A DNA stretch of 64,000 nt from Borrelia hermsii DAH (GCF_023035675.1 NZ_CP073136.1:372001-436000); one strand, 5' to 3'; positions 7,955-18,792 are shown, numbered from the stretch's first letter. The notes: generated by a model not told the origin, from the letters alone. Numbers and translations: made by a program.

Positions 7955-10240
7955 TCATAATAACTCATATTTCATTGTCTCGTCTATATAAACTCTGATC
8001 TTGTCATTCTCTTTAAATTTTTTTGAAATCATGTCATTGACTAATAAACTTCCAATCTCCTTGACTACGATCTTACTCACACTCTTAATACCAAGCCCAC
8101 TTCCATAAGTCTTATTTTGAAAATAATCAACAATATTCTCTTCAAAAAAAACATCAATCTTTTCATTTTTTAGTATCTTAACAAAATTATTCATCTCTTC
8201 AATAATAGCCTTTTCAAAATCACTCTCACCTACAGGCCTAAAGAAAAAAATATGATCCACAAGATCCAAAAACTGACTAGAAAAACGTTTTTCTAACAAA
8301 CTCCTGCCATTTAGTGTTTCATTTTTAAATCCAATACTAGCAAGTTCTCTATATTCTATATTAATATCTATTAGTATTATACTATCTGATAAGCTTACAC
8401 TCCTACCAAGACTATCAAAAAGTCTGCCCGTATTAAATCCTTCAAAAAAAAATTCTATAACTCTCTTGGAAGATTTATCAAAATCGGATAGAAAAATAAT
8501 TGAACTTGAAGATTTACTTAAAAATTTAAAAAATGTAGTAAATTCATCATAAGATTCAGATCCATATACAGGCCCTATTAATCGATTAATGCCATCAAAA
8601 TCACCATACTCACTCACTCCCAAAGTCAATTTGGGTATCTTAAGTTCTTCTGACAAAATACCTGAAAGCTTATTCTTATCCACATCAGAAGAACCCATCA
8701 AAATAAAAATACCAAGAGTGTTATTTTTAAAGAGGAATTTAATCCTTAAAAGTTTAATGTGTAATATTAAATCAGATAAAATCTCCTCATCAATTATCAT
8801 GCTTTCTCTTATTTTATGCTCTAAATTAATCATTAAGTCTTGATCATAAGCATCAAAATTAAAAATATTAGTTCCAATCATAGATTTAACAAAATCTCTC
8901 ACATCATCGGCCGTTATAACTTTCCTGTTACCCTCAAGCTTAAATTTAGCCCCAAGACCATCTAATAAGTCAAAAGCTTTATCTGGAAGAAATCGGTCTT
9001 TCATATATTTAGACATAGTAATTGAAGCCCATATAGCTTCATCTGTGTACTCTACATTATGATGTTTTTCATATTGTTCCTTAGCCCCTTTTAGAATAAT
9101 ATATGTATCTTCAAAACTTGGCTCTCTAAGTTCTATGCTATGAAATCTTCTTATTAAAGCCTTATCTTTCAAAAAAAATTTTTGGTATTCATACTTAGTA
9201 GTAGCACCAATAAACTTTACTTCACCTAAAGTTAATATAGGCTTTAATAAATTTGAAACATCTATGTTGCTAAAAGAAGTAGCACCAGCTCCAACTATCA
9301 TATGAATTTCATCAATAAAAAGAATTACTTTTTTTTTAAAATATAAGAAATCTAAAAGTTTATTTACTCTATCTTCCAGATCTCCCCTATACCGAGTCCC
9401 AGATATAAGTCTTCCAATATCAAGGGAATAAACCTCATAACCTGCCAACTCCTGGGGTACTTGGCCTGCCTTTATCATATAGGCAAGTCCTTGAAGCAAT
9501 ATTGTCTTTCCGACTCCAGGCTCTCCAAATACAATTGGATTACTTTTATGTTTGCGAAGCATGACTTGAATCAACTTACATAACTCTTTTTTTCTACCAA
9601 TTAAGGGGTTTTTTTCTAAATTTGGATCTAGACTATCAATAACATTAACTAAAAAATCTTCAACATTGTTATCATCAAGTGAATCATCACTTTGTTCTAA
9701 TTTAAAATAATCTTCTTCGAAAATACTTAAACCTCCATCCCTATCTATCCCTTTATTAAAAAGATCACTTTCAACCAATTTTTCATTTTCAAGAGAGCTT
9801 AAATCTAAGTCTGAACCTAAGTAATCATAAACTTCAATTATCTTGTCAAAGATAGTTAAATTAAAACCCGACTTTAATAAAGCATCTAAAATTGTATTTT
9901 TTCTTTTCCTTACTAATACCCATAACAAATCTTTCTCTTGTAATCTATAAGGTTTTTTATAATAACAAATTGTATCGATTATTTCTTGATATAAATCATT
10001 CATCTTAAAAAGATAATCTGAAATATCAGACTCTCTTAAAGGAAGCTGTTTGAAAAATCCTTCCAAAATTTTATTAAAATTATAAAAATCAAGCGTACAT
10101 AAACTAAGCAACTCTTTAATTTTTTCACTACTAATTAAACTGTAAAAAATATGCTCTTCAGTAAAAACAAGATGCTTACGTTCCATAAAAAACAGAAATG
10201 ATTTAAAAAATAAATTATTTAAAGCTCTTCTATTATACAT
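7955..10240 (-). CDS. clpA: ClpA-type AAA+ unfoldase with degenerate second ATPase domain
   Basis: The order is a Clp N-terminal helical domain (residues about 10-150), an acidic linker (150-210), AAA+ domain D1 with intact Walker A (GEPGVGKT, 239-246) and Walker B (VILFIDE, 305-311), then D2. In D2 the Walker A position reads GSSDVDKNK (516-524) and Walker B reads FLSDFDKSS, so both differ from the family GPTGVGKT and LLDEIEKAH. A SIGF tetrapeptide at 635-638 fits the place of the ClpP-docking IGF/IGL loop. ClpA normally feeds substrates to ClpP, which is not encoded here. Only D1 looks able to hydrolyse ATP. The ATG has a weak ribosome site; the gene follows tyrS by 10 bases. Confidence 0.87.
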   Translation of the reverse strand: MYNRRALNNLFFKSFLFFMERKHLVFTEEHIFYSLISSEKIKELLSLCTLDFYNFNKILEGFFKQLPLRESDISDYLFKMNDLYQEIIDTICYYKKPYRLQEKDLLWVLVRKRKNTILDALLKSGFNLTIFDKIIEVYDYLGSDLDLSSLENEKLVESDLFNKGIDRDGGLSIFEEDYFKLEQSDDSLDDNNVEDFLVNVIDSLDPNLEKNPLIGRKKELCKLIQVMLRKHKSNPIVFGEPGVGKTILLQGLAYMIKAGQVPQELAGYEVYSLDIGRLISGTRYRGDLEDRVNKLLDFLYFKKKVILFIDEIHMIVGAGATSFSNIDVSNLLKPILTLGEVKFIGATTKYEYQKFFLKDKALIRRFHSIELREPSFEDTYIILKGAKEQYEKHHNVEYTDEAIWASITMSKYMKDRFLPDKAFDLLDGLGAKFKLEGNRKVITADDVRDFVKSMIGTNIFNFDAYDQDLMINLEHKIRESMIIDEEILSDLILHIKLLRIKFLFKNNTLGIFILMGSSDVDKNKLSGILSEELKIPKLTLGVSEYGDFDGINRLIGPVYGSESYDEFTTFFKFLSKSSSSIIFLSDFDKSSKRVIEFFFEGFNTGRLFDSLGRSVSLSDSIILIDINIEYRELASIGFKNETLNGRSLLEKRFSSQFLDLVDHIFFFRPVGESDFEKAIIEEMNNFVKILKNEKIDVFFEENIVDYFQNKTYGSGLGIKSVSKIVVKEIGSLLVNDMISKKFKENDKIRVYIDETMKYELL

Positions 10241-10250
10241 GGAACACCAA

Positions 10251-11471
10251 CTACAAAATAATTCTCAAAATTTTTTTCTTACCAATTCTAAGTTCAATCG
10301 CACCATTAGCAAAGCTATCCTTATTAAGGCAATAATTTTGATCTCCTATTCTTACTTTATCTACATAAACTCCACCAGAACTAATCAGTCGCCTAGCCTC
10401 TGACTTACTGGATACAATTTTTGAGCTAACCATTAAATCAACTAATAAAATAGTTCCTTCTAAACTAGTTAATGCCAACTTAAAGAAAGGAATATCAGAT
10501 TTATCTCCCTCACCTCCTTTAAATGCTGCACTAGCTGCTGAGGATGCCTTTAAAGCTGCAGATTCCCCATGAACAATTTTTGTTATTTCAAAAGCTAAGG
10601 TTTCTTTTGCCTTATTTAACAAATACCCTTGAAAGCTTGAAATATGCTCAATCTCATCATCTTCCAAAAAAGTAAATAGATATAAAAACTTCTTAACATC
10701 CAAGTCCGGAACATTTCTAAAATATTGATAAAAATCATAAACACTGTAAAGCTTTGAATCAAGATAAACTGCTCCCTTTTCTGATTTACCCATCTTTTTG
10801 CCATCACTTCTTGTAATAAGCGGCAATGTAAGTCCAAAAACCTCTGTTCCCAACTTTCTCTTAACTAAATCAACTCCTGAGACAATATTTCCCCATTGAT
10901 CATCTCCCCCAATTTGAAGTTTACAATTTTTAAGTTTATTTAACATATAAAAATCATACGATTGCAAAAGTTGATAATTAAATTCAATAAACGAAAGACC
11001 GTCCTTCAATCTTCTCTTATAAGTCTCAAATCCTAGCATACGATTAACAGAAAAATAAACCCCAATATCTCTTAAAAATTCAATATAATTAATATTATCA
11101 AGCCATTCTGAATTATCAATGATATATCCGTGACTGAAATCTATTATTCTAAGCAATTGCTCTTTTATTGCCTTAACATTTGCCTCTATATCTTCTTTAG
11201 GCAAAATCTTTCGCATTACGTCCTTACCTGAAGGATCTCCTATTTTCGTAGTCCCGCCACCAACTAAAGCAATAGGAATATGACCTTGCCTTTGAAGGTG
11301 TGCCATTGCCATAAAAGGAATTAAATGTCCAATATGCAAAGAAGTTGAAGTAGCATCAACTCCAACATAAAAAACCATCTTCTCCCTATCCATTAATACG
11401 CTTAAAGCTTCCAAATTAGTACACTGTTTTAAGAATCCTCTTTTTTCCAAAATCCCTAAGGCAAGATTCAT
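10251..11471 (-). CDS. tyrS: Tyrosyl-tRNA synthetase
   Basis: This class I synthetase charges tRNA-Tyr. It shows the YVGVDATSTSLHIGHL region with the HIGH motif (HIGH, near residue 47), the tyrosine pocket QIGGDDQWGN, the KMSKS-equivalent KMGKS, and a C-terminal S4 RNA-binding domain (SSKSEARRLISSGGVYVD). Length 406 is normal for the bacterial TyrRS group. Its start overlaps the glyS stop by 4 bases, so the two are translationally linked. Confidence 0.97.
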   Translation of the reverse strand: MNLALGILEKRGFLKQCTNLEALSVLMDREKMVFYVGVDATSTSLHIGHLIPFMAMAHLQRQGHIPIALVGGGTTKIGDPSGKDVMRKILPKEDIEANVKAIKEQLLRIIDFSHGYIIDNSEWLDNINYIEFLRDIGVYFSVNRMLGFETYKRRLKDGLSFIEFNYQLLQSYDFYMLNKLKNCKLQIGGDDQWGNIVSGVDLVKRKLGTEVFGLTLPLITRSDGKKMGKSEKGAVYLDSKLYSVYDFYQYFRNVPDLDVKKFLYLFTFLEDDEIEHISSFQGYLLNKAKETLAFEITKIVHGESAALKASSAASAAFKGGEGDKSDIPFFKLALTSLEGTILLVDLMVSSKIVSSKSEARRLISSGGVYVDKVRIGDQNYCLNKDSFANGAIELRIGKKKILRIIL

Positions 11472-12805
11472 CTATCTGAAACTCCCTTATAATTTAGAAT
11501 TTCGGTTCTAACATATGAATATAAGTCATTAATAGGAATTCTAACTTGAGTCATAGTATCTCTATGTCTTAAAGTAACAGTTTTATTTTCAATACTATCA
11601 TAATCTACTGTTACACAATAAGGTGTACCAATTTCATCTTGACGTCTGTAACGCTTACCTATTGTACCATTATCATCATAAAACATGTAAAAATCATCAC
11701 TAAACTGCATAAACACCTTTCGAGCAAGCTCAGGAAGTCCATCTTTCTTTACAAGAGGCAGTATTGCAACTTTATAAGGAGCAATTTTAGGATGCAAGCG
11801 CAGAACTATTCGTTTGTCCCCTCCCTCAAGTTCTTCATGAGCATAAGCATCACAAAGAGTCATTAAAACACTCCTTGTAAGTCCAAGAGACGTCTCAATA
11901 ACATAAGGAATATACCTATCACCGCTTATTAAATCATGATATTCAAATAATTTAGGCTTACCACAAAACTTAGCATGCTGCGATAAATCATAATTACCTC
12001 TATTATGAATTCCCTCAATTTCTTGAAAACCAAATGGAAATTTATATTCAATATCAATTGCAGCCTTAGCATAATGAGCAAGTTCATCTCCTTTATGTTC
12101 TTTAAACCTAAGATTATCAGATTTTATTCCAAGAATTTCAATAAAGAAATTCAGTCTCTTTTGCTGCCAATAATAATACCAATCATCCATCTGATTAGGA
12201 TGTACAAAAAATTGCATTTCCATCTGTTCAAATTCACAAGTCCTAAATATAAAATTTTTAGCTACTATCTCATTTCTAAATGCCTTCCCAACCTGGGCGA
12301 TTCCAAAAGGAACCTTAAGCCTTGTAGAATCTAGCACATTGCGAAAATTAACAAAAATACCCTGAGCAGTCTCTGGTCTTAAATAAATTTCATTAGAACT
12401 ATCTTCAACAGCTCCAATATTAGTCTTAAACATTAGATCAAAACTTCGTGGATCTGTAAATGTACCCATAGAATTACAATTAGGACAACCCTTAGAAAAA
12501 TCAATAGAATCTATTTTGAATCTATTTTTACAATTTTTACAGTCAACTAGTAGCTCTGCAAAACTTTCAACATGTCCTGATGCTGTCCAAACCTCAGATC
12601 TCATTAAAATGGAACTATCTAACCCTACCACATTTTCATGTGAGTAAACCATGTTTTTCCACCACTCTTTTTGTATGTTTTGCTTAAGCTCAATACCCAA
12701 AGGACCATAATCCCATACACCTGAGAGACCCCCATAAACTTCTGAGGATTGAAATACAAAACCTTTTCTCTTAGCAAGTGAAATAATATCTTCTATTCTA
12801 ATCAT
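11468..12805 (-). CDS. glyS: Glycyl-tRNA synthetase (homodimeric type)
   Basis: A class II synthetase of the single-chain dimer type, not the alpha2-beta2 type of E. coli. Motifs are GGLSGVWDYGPLG near the start, motif 2 (FRNEI...RTCEFEQMEMQFF), a CKNCKNRF...CPNC zinc-like insertion, and motif 3 region (VIETSLGLTRSVL). Length 445 matches bacterial enzymes of this type. It lies between gltX (23 bases upstream) and tyrS (4-base overlap), forming a synthetase operon on the minus strand. Confidence 0.97.
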   Translation of the reverse strand: MIRIEDIISLAKRKGFVFQSSEVYGGLSGVWDYGPLGIELKQNIQKEWWKNMVYSHENVVGLDSSILMRSEVWTASGHVESFAELLVDCKNCKNRFKIDSIDFSKGCPNCNSMGTFTDPRSFDLMFKTNIGAVEDSSNEIYLRPETAQGIFVNFRNVLDSTRLKVPFGIAQVGKAFRNEIVAKNFIFRTCEFEQMEMQFFVHPNQMDDWYYYWQQKRLNFFIEILGIKSDNLRFKEHKGDELAHYAKAAIDIEYKFPFGFQEIEGIHNRGNYDLSQHAKFCGKPKLFEYHDLISGDRYIPYVIETSLGLTRSVLMTLCDAYAHEELEGGDKRIVLRLHPKIAPYKVAILPLVKKDGLPELARKVFMQFSDDFYMFYDDNGTIGKRYRRQDEIGTPYCVTVDYDSIENKTVTLRHRDTMTQVRIPINDLYSYVRTEILNYKGVSDR

Positions 12806-12828
12806 ACTTAAACATCCTAAAAACTTAT

Positions 12829-14304
12829 TTATAATTCATGTCTTTTTAAAAATTGTTGCGCTTGACTTATTCTATCAAAAACCTTAACTTTGCCAAGTAA
12901 TTGCAAAGAATCAAAAAGAGGCGGTGATACCTTGCTTCCAAGAACTGCAATCCTAATTGGAAGAAGCACTTCTCCTATCTTTAGATTATTCTCCTTAGCA
13001 AAATTATAAAAAATTTTTTCGTTATCAGGCAACATCCTTGTTTCAAAATCTTCTAATACTGGCTTAATCTTTTCCAAAAGCAAATAAATATCACTTGCTG
13101 TTTTTTTCTTACCTAAAAACTCATCTAAATTCCACGTTTTAATATCTTCATAGAAAAACTTAAGCATAGTTACAGCCTCACTAAGTTTTCTAATTCTTGG
13201 CTTTATTAGAGGAATTAAAAGCATTAATTTTTGCTCATCACAAGAATTAATATCTTCTTTAATATAGCCTGCTTTTTGCAAGAATGGGATTAAAAGCTTG
13301 GCTAACTCATCATCTCCTTTCTCTCTAATATAATGGCTATTAAAAAAATCTAATTTATTATAATCAAAAACAGCAGGGGATTTATTGACTCGCTCAATAG
13401 AAAATAGTCTTTGAAGTTCATTTTTCGTGAAAAATTCACTCTTATCATCATAAGACCAACCAAGCAAGGTAATGTAATTAATAATAGCTTCTGGAAGATA
13501 TCCATCAGCAATAAATTGTTTTAAAGCTGTAGCACCATGCCTCTTGCTTAATTTCTGACCATCGCTTCCCATTACCATTGGAAGATGGCAATAAATGGGG
13601 GGCTTCCATCCAAAAGCATTATAAAGAAGCACATGCAAAGGCCCTGAGGACACCCATTCTTGAGCTCTTAATACATGCGAGATTTCCATTAAATGATCAT
13701 CAACAACATTTGCAAGATGATAAGTTGGAAGTCCATCGGATTTAAGAATCACAGGATCAGGACTAATATCCTTATTTGCCCACGTAACCTTGTCAAGTAA
13801 AATGTCATTAAAACAAGTCTCCCCGTCAAGAGGAATCTTAAATCTAATAACAGGAGTGATGCCTAAACTTAAAACATCTTTTATTTCACTCTCACTTAAA
13901 TTTCTGCAATGTCTATCATAACCTGGTGCCATTTTATTTACAGTTTGAATCTTTCTGATCCTCTCAAGTCTATCAGGCTTGCAATAACAATAATAAGCAT
14001 TTCCAAGTTCAATCAATTGTTTAGCATATTTTTGATATATTGCTGTTCTCTTTGACTGAACATAAGGTTCATAAGGACCTCCACAAGTAGGTCCCTCATC
14101 AAAATCAATGCCAAGCCACTTTAAACTTTGATACAAATCCTCTTCTGCTTCTTGAAAATATCTACTCTGGTCAGTATCCTCTATTCTAAGCAAAAATTTC
14201 CCACCACAGGACCGAGCAAAAAAATAATTAAATAAAGCTGTTCTAATGCCTCCAATGTGCTGCAACCCAGTAGGAGAAGGCGCATATCTAACTCTTATAT
14301 TCAA
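12829..14304 (-). CDS. gltX: Glutamyl-tRNA synthetase
   Basis: A class I synthetase with [20 protein letters not shown] at the start (HIGH-equivalent) and KLSKRHGA as KMSKS. The start codon is TTG, 7 bases after AGAGG. Length 491 is typical. Whether it also charges tRNA-Gln cannot be told from this sequence alone, but no glutaminyl-tRNA synthetase is present in the window and spirochetes generally use the amidotransferase route. It is the first of the gltX-glyS-tyrS run. Confidence 0.97.
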
Positions 14305-14316
14305 AACATACCTCTT

Positions 14317-15252
14317 TTAATAAAAAATATCCTTTTTTGAAATATCATAAATGTAATAAAACACTATAAAAAATAAGTTTGAATTAAGCAACTTTGTATG
14401 CTTAACATTCAATCGATCTTTATATTTAAAATACTTACCTCTAATCTCAAGCCTATTTTTTTCAATCAATTGGTATTCCAAATTCGATTTTCTCAAAACA
14501 TAATAAAAATAAAGTGTAAAAATAGGATCCCCTCTTAAAAAATACTTCTTTAAAAAATTGATTTCATCAATTAATTTACCATATTCTTTATCGGAAATAG
14601 TATTAAGTGCCACACAATACCTTATCCATTTATTCTCACTGCCTGCATGATTTACAATCAAACTAGAAGCTTTCTCTTTTTCTCTAAAACTAATACATAT
14701 AGAATAAAGTTCTATTATCGTCTTATTGCTCATTTTAGTATCTTTTAAATAAAAATAAATCTCATCAAGACTCTTTTTATCTTGTTTAATTAAAATTATT
14801 TTTAAAAGAAGAGAAATATCAAATACACTCTTAAGTGTCTTACGAATCATCTTAAGCTTTAAAAAAGTATAAGTATGCTCTACACCATTCAATATAAAAT
14901 ATAATCTTGAATATAGAAGTTTAGAATAAACAATATTAAAAATAAATATAAATATAATAAAAGTTAAAAGAACCTGAGCATGCAAAACAATAAAGTCTAA
15001 AAAATTCGAAAATTTTAAAATTTCTAATAAATAAATAAAACACAGGAAAATGCCAAAAAACACGATATTAAAAATAAAAAGTATTCTATCAACCATCAAA
15101 AATCTCTTATAATAAAGTTCAATTTTAAAATTAATGTATACATGTAGTATTATACTAAATAGATAGACAATTAATAAATAATATGCTAACACACGCTTAT
15201 TACTAAGTTTGGAGCCTAAGGAGCAAAATGCAAAGCTTTGATAACCTATCAA
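14317..15252 (-). CDS. Membrane protein of unknown function, start uncertain
   Basis: The first 130 residues contain about four hydrophobic helices, followed by a soluble helical, lysine-rich domain of 170 residues. I recognise no family. As drawn, the first ATG overlaps by 25 bases the start of the divergent pdeB gene and has no good ribosome site; a start further in, for example GTG near 15192 before LAYYLLIVYLFS, would clear the overlap. It precedes gltX by 12 bases and is probably in the same transcript. Its place matches a conserved hypothetical gene beside gltX in B. burgdorferi. Confidence 0.65.
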   Translation of the reverse strand: MIGYQSFAFCSLGSKLSNKRVLAYYLLIVYLFSIILHVYINFKIELYYKRFLMVDRILFIFNIVFFGIFLCFIYLLEILKFSNFLDFIVLHAQVLLTFIIFIFIFNIVYSKLLYSRLYFILNGVEHTYTFLKLKMIRKTLKSVFDISLLLKIILIKQDKKSLDEIYFYLKDTKMSNKTIIELYSICISFREKEKASSLIVNHAGSENKWIRYCVALNTISDKEYGKLIDEINFLKKYFLRGDPIFTLYFYYVLRKSNLEYQLIEKNRLEIRGKYFKYKDRLNVKHTKLLNSNLFFIVFYYIYDISKKDIFY

Positions 15253-16367
15253 AAGATATAAAAAATTTTTCGTATATAATAGATAAAGATTTCTTAGTAT
15301 GGCCTAAAAACTCGCTTTTAAACCCTATTAACACTGAACTTATTGAAAAATGGGGCTTAAAAAATGCTCTCAAGCTGCAAAGAACGTTCTTTGATGAAAC
15401 ATTAATACGAGAAACAAAAAAACTTATTAATATAGAATATGATGAAGAATCCATTGCCAATTATCATATACTAATAAGTAATTTAGAAGAAGTATATGAA
15501 ACTTGCAAGAAAAACAAAAAAATCTACTATCAAGACGTTCTTCCAACCATCAAAAAGGTAATGGAATTTTATAAAAAAAATCAACAAACATTCATCAAAT
15601 ATATGAAAGTACCTAAGCTCTTGTCCGACTACCATGTTGTTCACTCAATAAACACCGCAATACTAACCGTGGCACTTGGAAACGAGATGAATTTAAACAA
15701 TCATAAGACAGTTGAACTTTGTACAATAGCTCTTCTGCACAAAATAGGTTTCCTATTTATCCCTTTGAGAATAAGTGAAAAAAAAGAAAAATTAAGCGAT
15801 GAAGAATTTCAAGTAATCAAAAAATATCCCATACTTGGTTATAAAATACTCTCAACTACTAATTTCTCACAATCTATCTGCCTAGCAATACTAACTCATA
15901 AAGAAAACTTAGATGGTTCAGGATACCCTAACAAACTTAAAAGCGAAAAGATAAATATTGAGTCTAATATAATAGGTGCCGCTAGTGCATACAGTGCAAT
16001 CCTTCTAGAGAAAACATATAAAGGAGCTTTAAACTCTGGTGCATCTCTTATTGAACTAATACAAGATGCTGATAGGAAATTTGACAAAAGGGTTTTAAAA
16101 CTAATAATTAAGGTTCTCTCTCAATGTCCTCTAGACTTTATTGTTGAACTTAATGACAATTCAATTGCTAAAATAATAAAAATCAACGAAATTAATGTTA
16201 ATGTCCCATATATAAAATACATAATAAAGGATGGCAAAATTGTACCCCCTAGCGAAAATCAAAATTACGTTAAATCCATACCTAAAACAGAAACGGGAGT
16301 AAAAAAAATACTAAGACAAGATGAAATAGAATTTATTTTAAAAAAATATGGCTTAAAGGAAATGTAA
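15228..16367 (+). CDS. pdeB: HD-GYP-type protein, PdeB-like
   Basis: The C-terminal half has the HD-GYP layout: YHVVHSINTA (His136, His139), LLHKIGFLFIP (171-), ILTHKENLDGSGYP with the GYP motif at 232-234. The defining HDxGK is changed to HKIGF, replacing the metal-binding Asp with Lys. B. burgdorferi PdeB (BB0374) is reported to degrade c-di-GMP, and position plus architecture make this its counterpart; I cannot tell from memory whether it shares the HK change. The ATG follows AAGGAG. It is followed 12 bases later by pfs, so it heads a pdeB-pfs-metK-luxS run. The N-terminal 120 residues are not recognised. Confidence 0.82.
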   Translation: MQSFDNLSKDIKNFSYIIDKDFLVWPKNSLLNPINTELIEKWGLKNALKLQRTFFDETLIRETKKLINIEYDEESIANYHILISNLEEVYETCKKNKKIYYQDVLPTIKKVMEFYKKNQQTFIKYMKVPKLLSDYHVVHSINTAILTVALGNEMNLNNHKTVELCTIALLHKIGFLFIPLRISEKKEKLSDEEFQVIKKYPILGYKILSTTNFSQSICLAILTHKENLDGSGYPNKLKSEKINIESNIIGAASAYSAILLEKTYKGALNSGASLIELIQDADRKFDKRVLKLIIKVLSQCPLDFIVELNDNSIAKIIKINEINVNVPYIKYIIKDGKIVPPSENQNYVKSIPKTETGVKKILRQDEIEFILKKYGLKEM

Positions 16368-16379
16368 AAGGAGAAAAGT

Positions 16380-17093
16380 ATGATTTTAATAACATCTGCA
16401 ATGGATGAAGAATCGACAGAGATAAATAAGATTATCGAAAACAAAGAAGAAGTTATATTAGATGAGTATTCGGGTGGGAAAAAAATTTATAAGGGAGAAA
16501 TTGCGGGTCACAAGGTAATCTCTTTAACTACTGGCATTGGAAAAGTAAATGCCGCTATGTGGAATAGCTATATTATATCAAGATATAAAATCACTCATAT
16601 AATTAATTCAGGAACTGCTGGGGGGATTAAAGAATCTACAAATCTTAAAATAACAGACATAATAGTATCATCAGAAACGGCATTTCATGATTTTAATTTA
16701 ACTAAATTTGGACATAAAATAGGGCAAGTACCGGGCTTTCCACAAAAATTTAAAGCAGATGAAAATTTATTAAGCAAAATTATTAATATTACCCAAGATA
16801 AATTTAAAAATATTAATGTTCATATTGGTCTAATACTTACAGGTGATCAATTTATTGGAGACGAAAAACAATTAGAAGAAATTAAAAATAACTTTGCAGA
16901 TGCTTTAGCTGTAGAGATGGAAAGTGCTGCGGTTGCCCAAGTAGCATATACATTCAAAATACCTTTTATTATCATTCGTTCTATATCTGATTTACTAAAC
17001 ATCAAAGATAATCACATAGATTTCAATAAGTTCTTACAAGATGCATCAATGAACTCAGCCAAGATGGTAAGAGAACTCATTAAACTCATATAA
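16380..17093 (+). CDS. pfs: 5'-methylthioadenosine/S-adenosylhomocysteine nucleosidase
   Basis: Pfs (MtnN) removes adenine from S-adenosylhomocysteine and methylthioadenosine, giving S-ribosylhomocysteine for LuxS. Seen are the family motifs TTGIGKVNAA, INSGTAGGI, TGDQFIGD, the catalytic-region AVEMESAAVAQVA and IRSISD. Length 237 is typical and there is no signal peptide, so this copy is cytoplasmic. AAAGGAG precedes the ATG. Borrelia carries more than one Pfs-family gene; this is the one linked to metK and luxS. Confidence 0.95.
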   Translation: MILITSAMDEESTEINKIIENKEEVILDEYSGGKKIYKGEIAGHKVISLTTGIGKVNAAMWNSYIISRYKITHIINSGTAGGIKESTNLKITDIIVSSETAFHDFNLTKFGHKIGQVPGFPQKFKADENLLSKIINITQDKFKNINVHIGLILTGDQFIGDEKQLEEIKNNFADALAVEMESAAVAQVAYTFKIPFIIIRSISDLLNIKDNHIDFNKFLQDASMNSAKMVRELIKLI

Positions 17094-17114
17094 TTTATAT
17101 ACAAAGGTGATAAT

Positions 17115-18284
17115 ATGCTCAATAATAATCTAACATCAACATCTGAAGCCGTATCTGAAGGACATCCGGATAAGATTGCGGATCAAATTTCTGACGCTAT
17201 ACTTGATGAAATACTTAAAAGAGATAAAATGGCAAAAGTCGCATGCGAGACTTTAGTTTCACAGAACTTAGTAGTAATAGCAGGAGAGATAAACAGCAAA
17301 GCAAAAAAAGATATAGATATAAAGGAAATTGCAAAACAAACAATAAAAAATATTGGATACACAAATATAGAATATGGACTTGACTATAAATCTGCTACAA
17401 TAATTGATGCTATTGGCTCCCAGTCAATTGACATTACAAATGCAGTTGATAAAAAAGATACGAAAGATATAGGAGCAGGTGATCAGGGAATAATATTTGG
17501 TTATGCATGCAATGAGACTGAAAATTTTTTACCAATAGCATATGAATTATCTAACTTAATCTTGCAAAAAGCCAGCGAACTTAGAAAATCAGGTGAAATT
17601 AAATGGCTACGTCCTGACGCAAAATCCCAAGTTACCATTGAATATGATTCTAATAAAAATCCTATTAGAATCAATAATATTGTTGTATCTCATCAACATG
17701 ACCCTGATATTCCCCAAGATTTCCTAAGACAAACAATTATTGAAAAGATTATAAAACCTACCCTGCAAAGCAAATCAATGCTTGATGAGAATATCAAATA
17801 TTATATTAACCCCTCAGGCAATTTTGTAATCGGAGGACCTACTGGGGATACAGGTCTTACAGGAAGAAAGATTATTGCTGATAGTTATGGTGGATTTGCA
17901 AGGCATGGTGGTGGTGCTTACAGCGGCAAAGATGCTACTAAGGTTGACCGGTCAGCTGCTTACATATCAAGATACATTGCTAAAAACATGGTAGCCGCAG
18001 GCATTTCTAAAGAATTTGAAATGCAACTTGCTTATGCCATTGGAATTCCCAATCCAGTATCTATTAAAATAACTACAGGCATAAATGATCATGAATATGA
18101 AAAAAAAATATTAAGTTTTATCATAAATAACTTTGACCTAACTCCCAACGGTATAATTAAAAAATTAAAATTAAGAGAACCTATTTACTCTAAGACATGC
18201 ATATACGGACATTTCGGAAAAAATGAACTAGAATGGGAAAAATTAGATTTCGTAGACATAATAAAAAAGGAGTTTAAAATATGA
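17115..18284 (+). CDS. metK: S-adenosylmethionine synthetase
   Basis: MetK makes S-adenosylmethionine from methionine and ATP. The sequence shows [43 protein letters not shown] and the P-loop-like [17 protein letters not shown], all signature stretches of the family. Length 389 is normal. AAAGGTG lies before the ATG. Its end overlaps the luxS start by 4 bases, tying methyl-donor synthesis to removal of its by-product. Confidence 0.97.
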   Translation: MLNNNLTSTSEAVSEGHPDKIADQISDAILDEILKRDKMAKVACETLVSQNLVVIAGEINSKAKKDIDIKEIAKQTIKNIGYTNIEYGLDYKSATIIDAIGSQSIDITNAVDKKDTKDIGAGDQGIIFGYACNETENFLPIAYELSNLILQKASELRKSGEIKWLRPDAKSQVTIEYDSNKNPIRINNIVVSHQHDPDIPQDFLRQTIIEKIIKPTLQSKSMLDENIKYYINPSGNFVIGGPTGDTGLTGRKIIADSYGGFARHGGGAYSGKDATKVDRSAAYISRYIAKNMVAAGISKEFEMQLAYAIGIPNPVSIKITTGINDHEYEKKILSFIINNFDLTPNGIIKKLKLREPIYSKTCIYGHFGKNELEWEKLDFVDIIKKEFKI

Positions 18285-18754
18285 ATAAAATATCGAGCTT
18301 TACAATTGATCACACAAAACTAAAACCTGGTATATATATATCAAGAAAAGATATATTTGAAAATTTAACATGCACTACTGTAGATATTAGGATGAAAGCT
18401 CCCAATAGAGAGCCTGTAATTAATAACGCGGAAATGCATACAATTGAACATATAGGAGCAACACTGCTGAGAAATAATAAAGTCTGGGGCGATAAAATAT
18501 TATATTTTGGGCCAATGGGCTGTAGAACTGGATTTTACCTAATCCTTTTAGGAAACTATGAGAGCAAAGATCTTATTGATTTAATATCTTGGCTTTTTCA
18601 TGAGATTACAAATTTTCAAGGAAATGTCACAGGAGCAACTGAAAAGGAATGTGGTAATTACCAAGATCACAATCTAAACATGGCAAAATATGAATCTAAT
18701 CGGTATTTAACAACACTAACAAATATAAAAGAGGAAAACTTAACATATCCTTAA
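18281..18754 (+). CDS. luxS: S-ribosylhomocysteine lyase
   Basis: LuxS cleaves S-ribosylhomocysteine into homocysteine and DPD, the AI-2 precursor. The metal site HTIEH (HxxEH) is at about residues 53-57, the catalytic GCRTGF near 84, and the third metal ligand in [12 protein letters not shown]. Length 157 is standard. It overlaps metK by 4 bases. In Borrelia the enzyme may act mainly in detoxification, since complete methionine recycling is not evident here. Confidence 0.97.
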   Translation: MNKISSFTIDHTKLKPGIYISRKDIFENLTCTTVDIRMKAPNREPVINNAEMHTIEHIGATLLRNNKVWGDKILYFGPMGCRTGFYLILLGNYESKDLIDLISWLFHEITNFQGNVTGATEKECGNYQDHNLNMAKYESNRYLTTLTNIKEENLTYP

Positions 18755-18792
18755 GAACAGTAAAAATCCATTTACAAAAAACACTATGTCAT

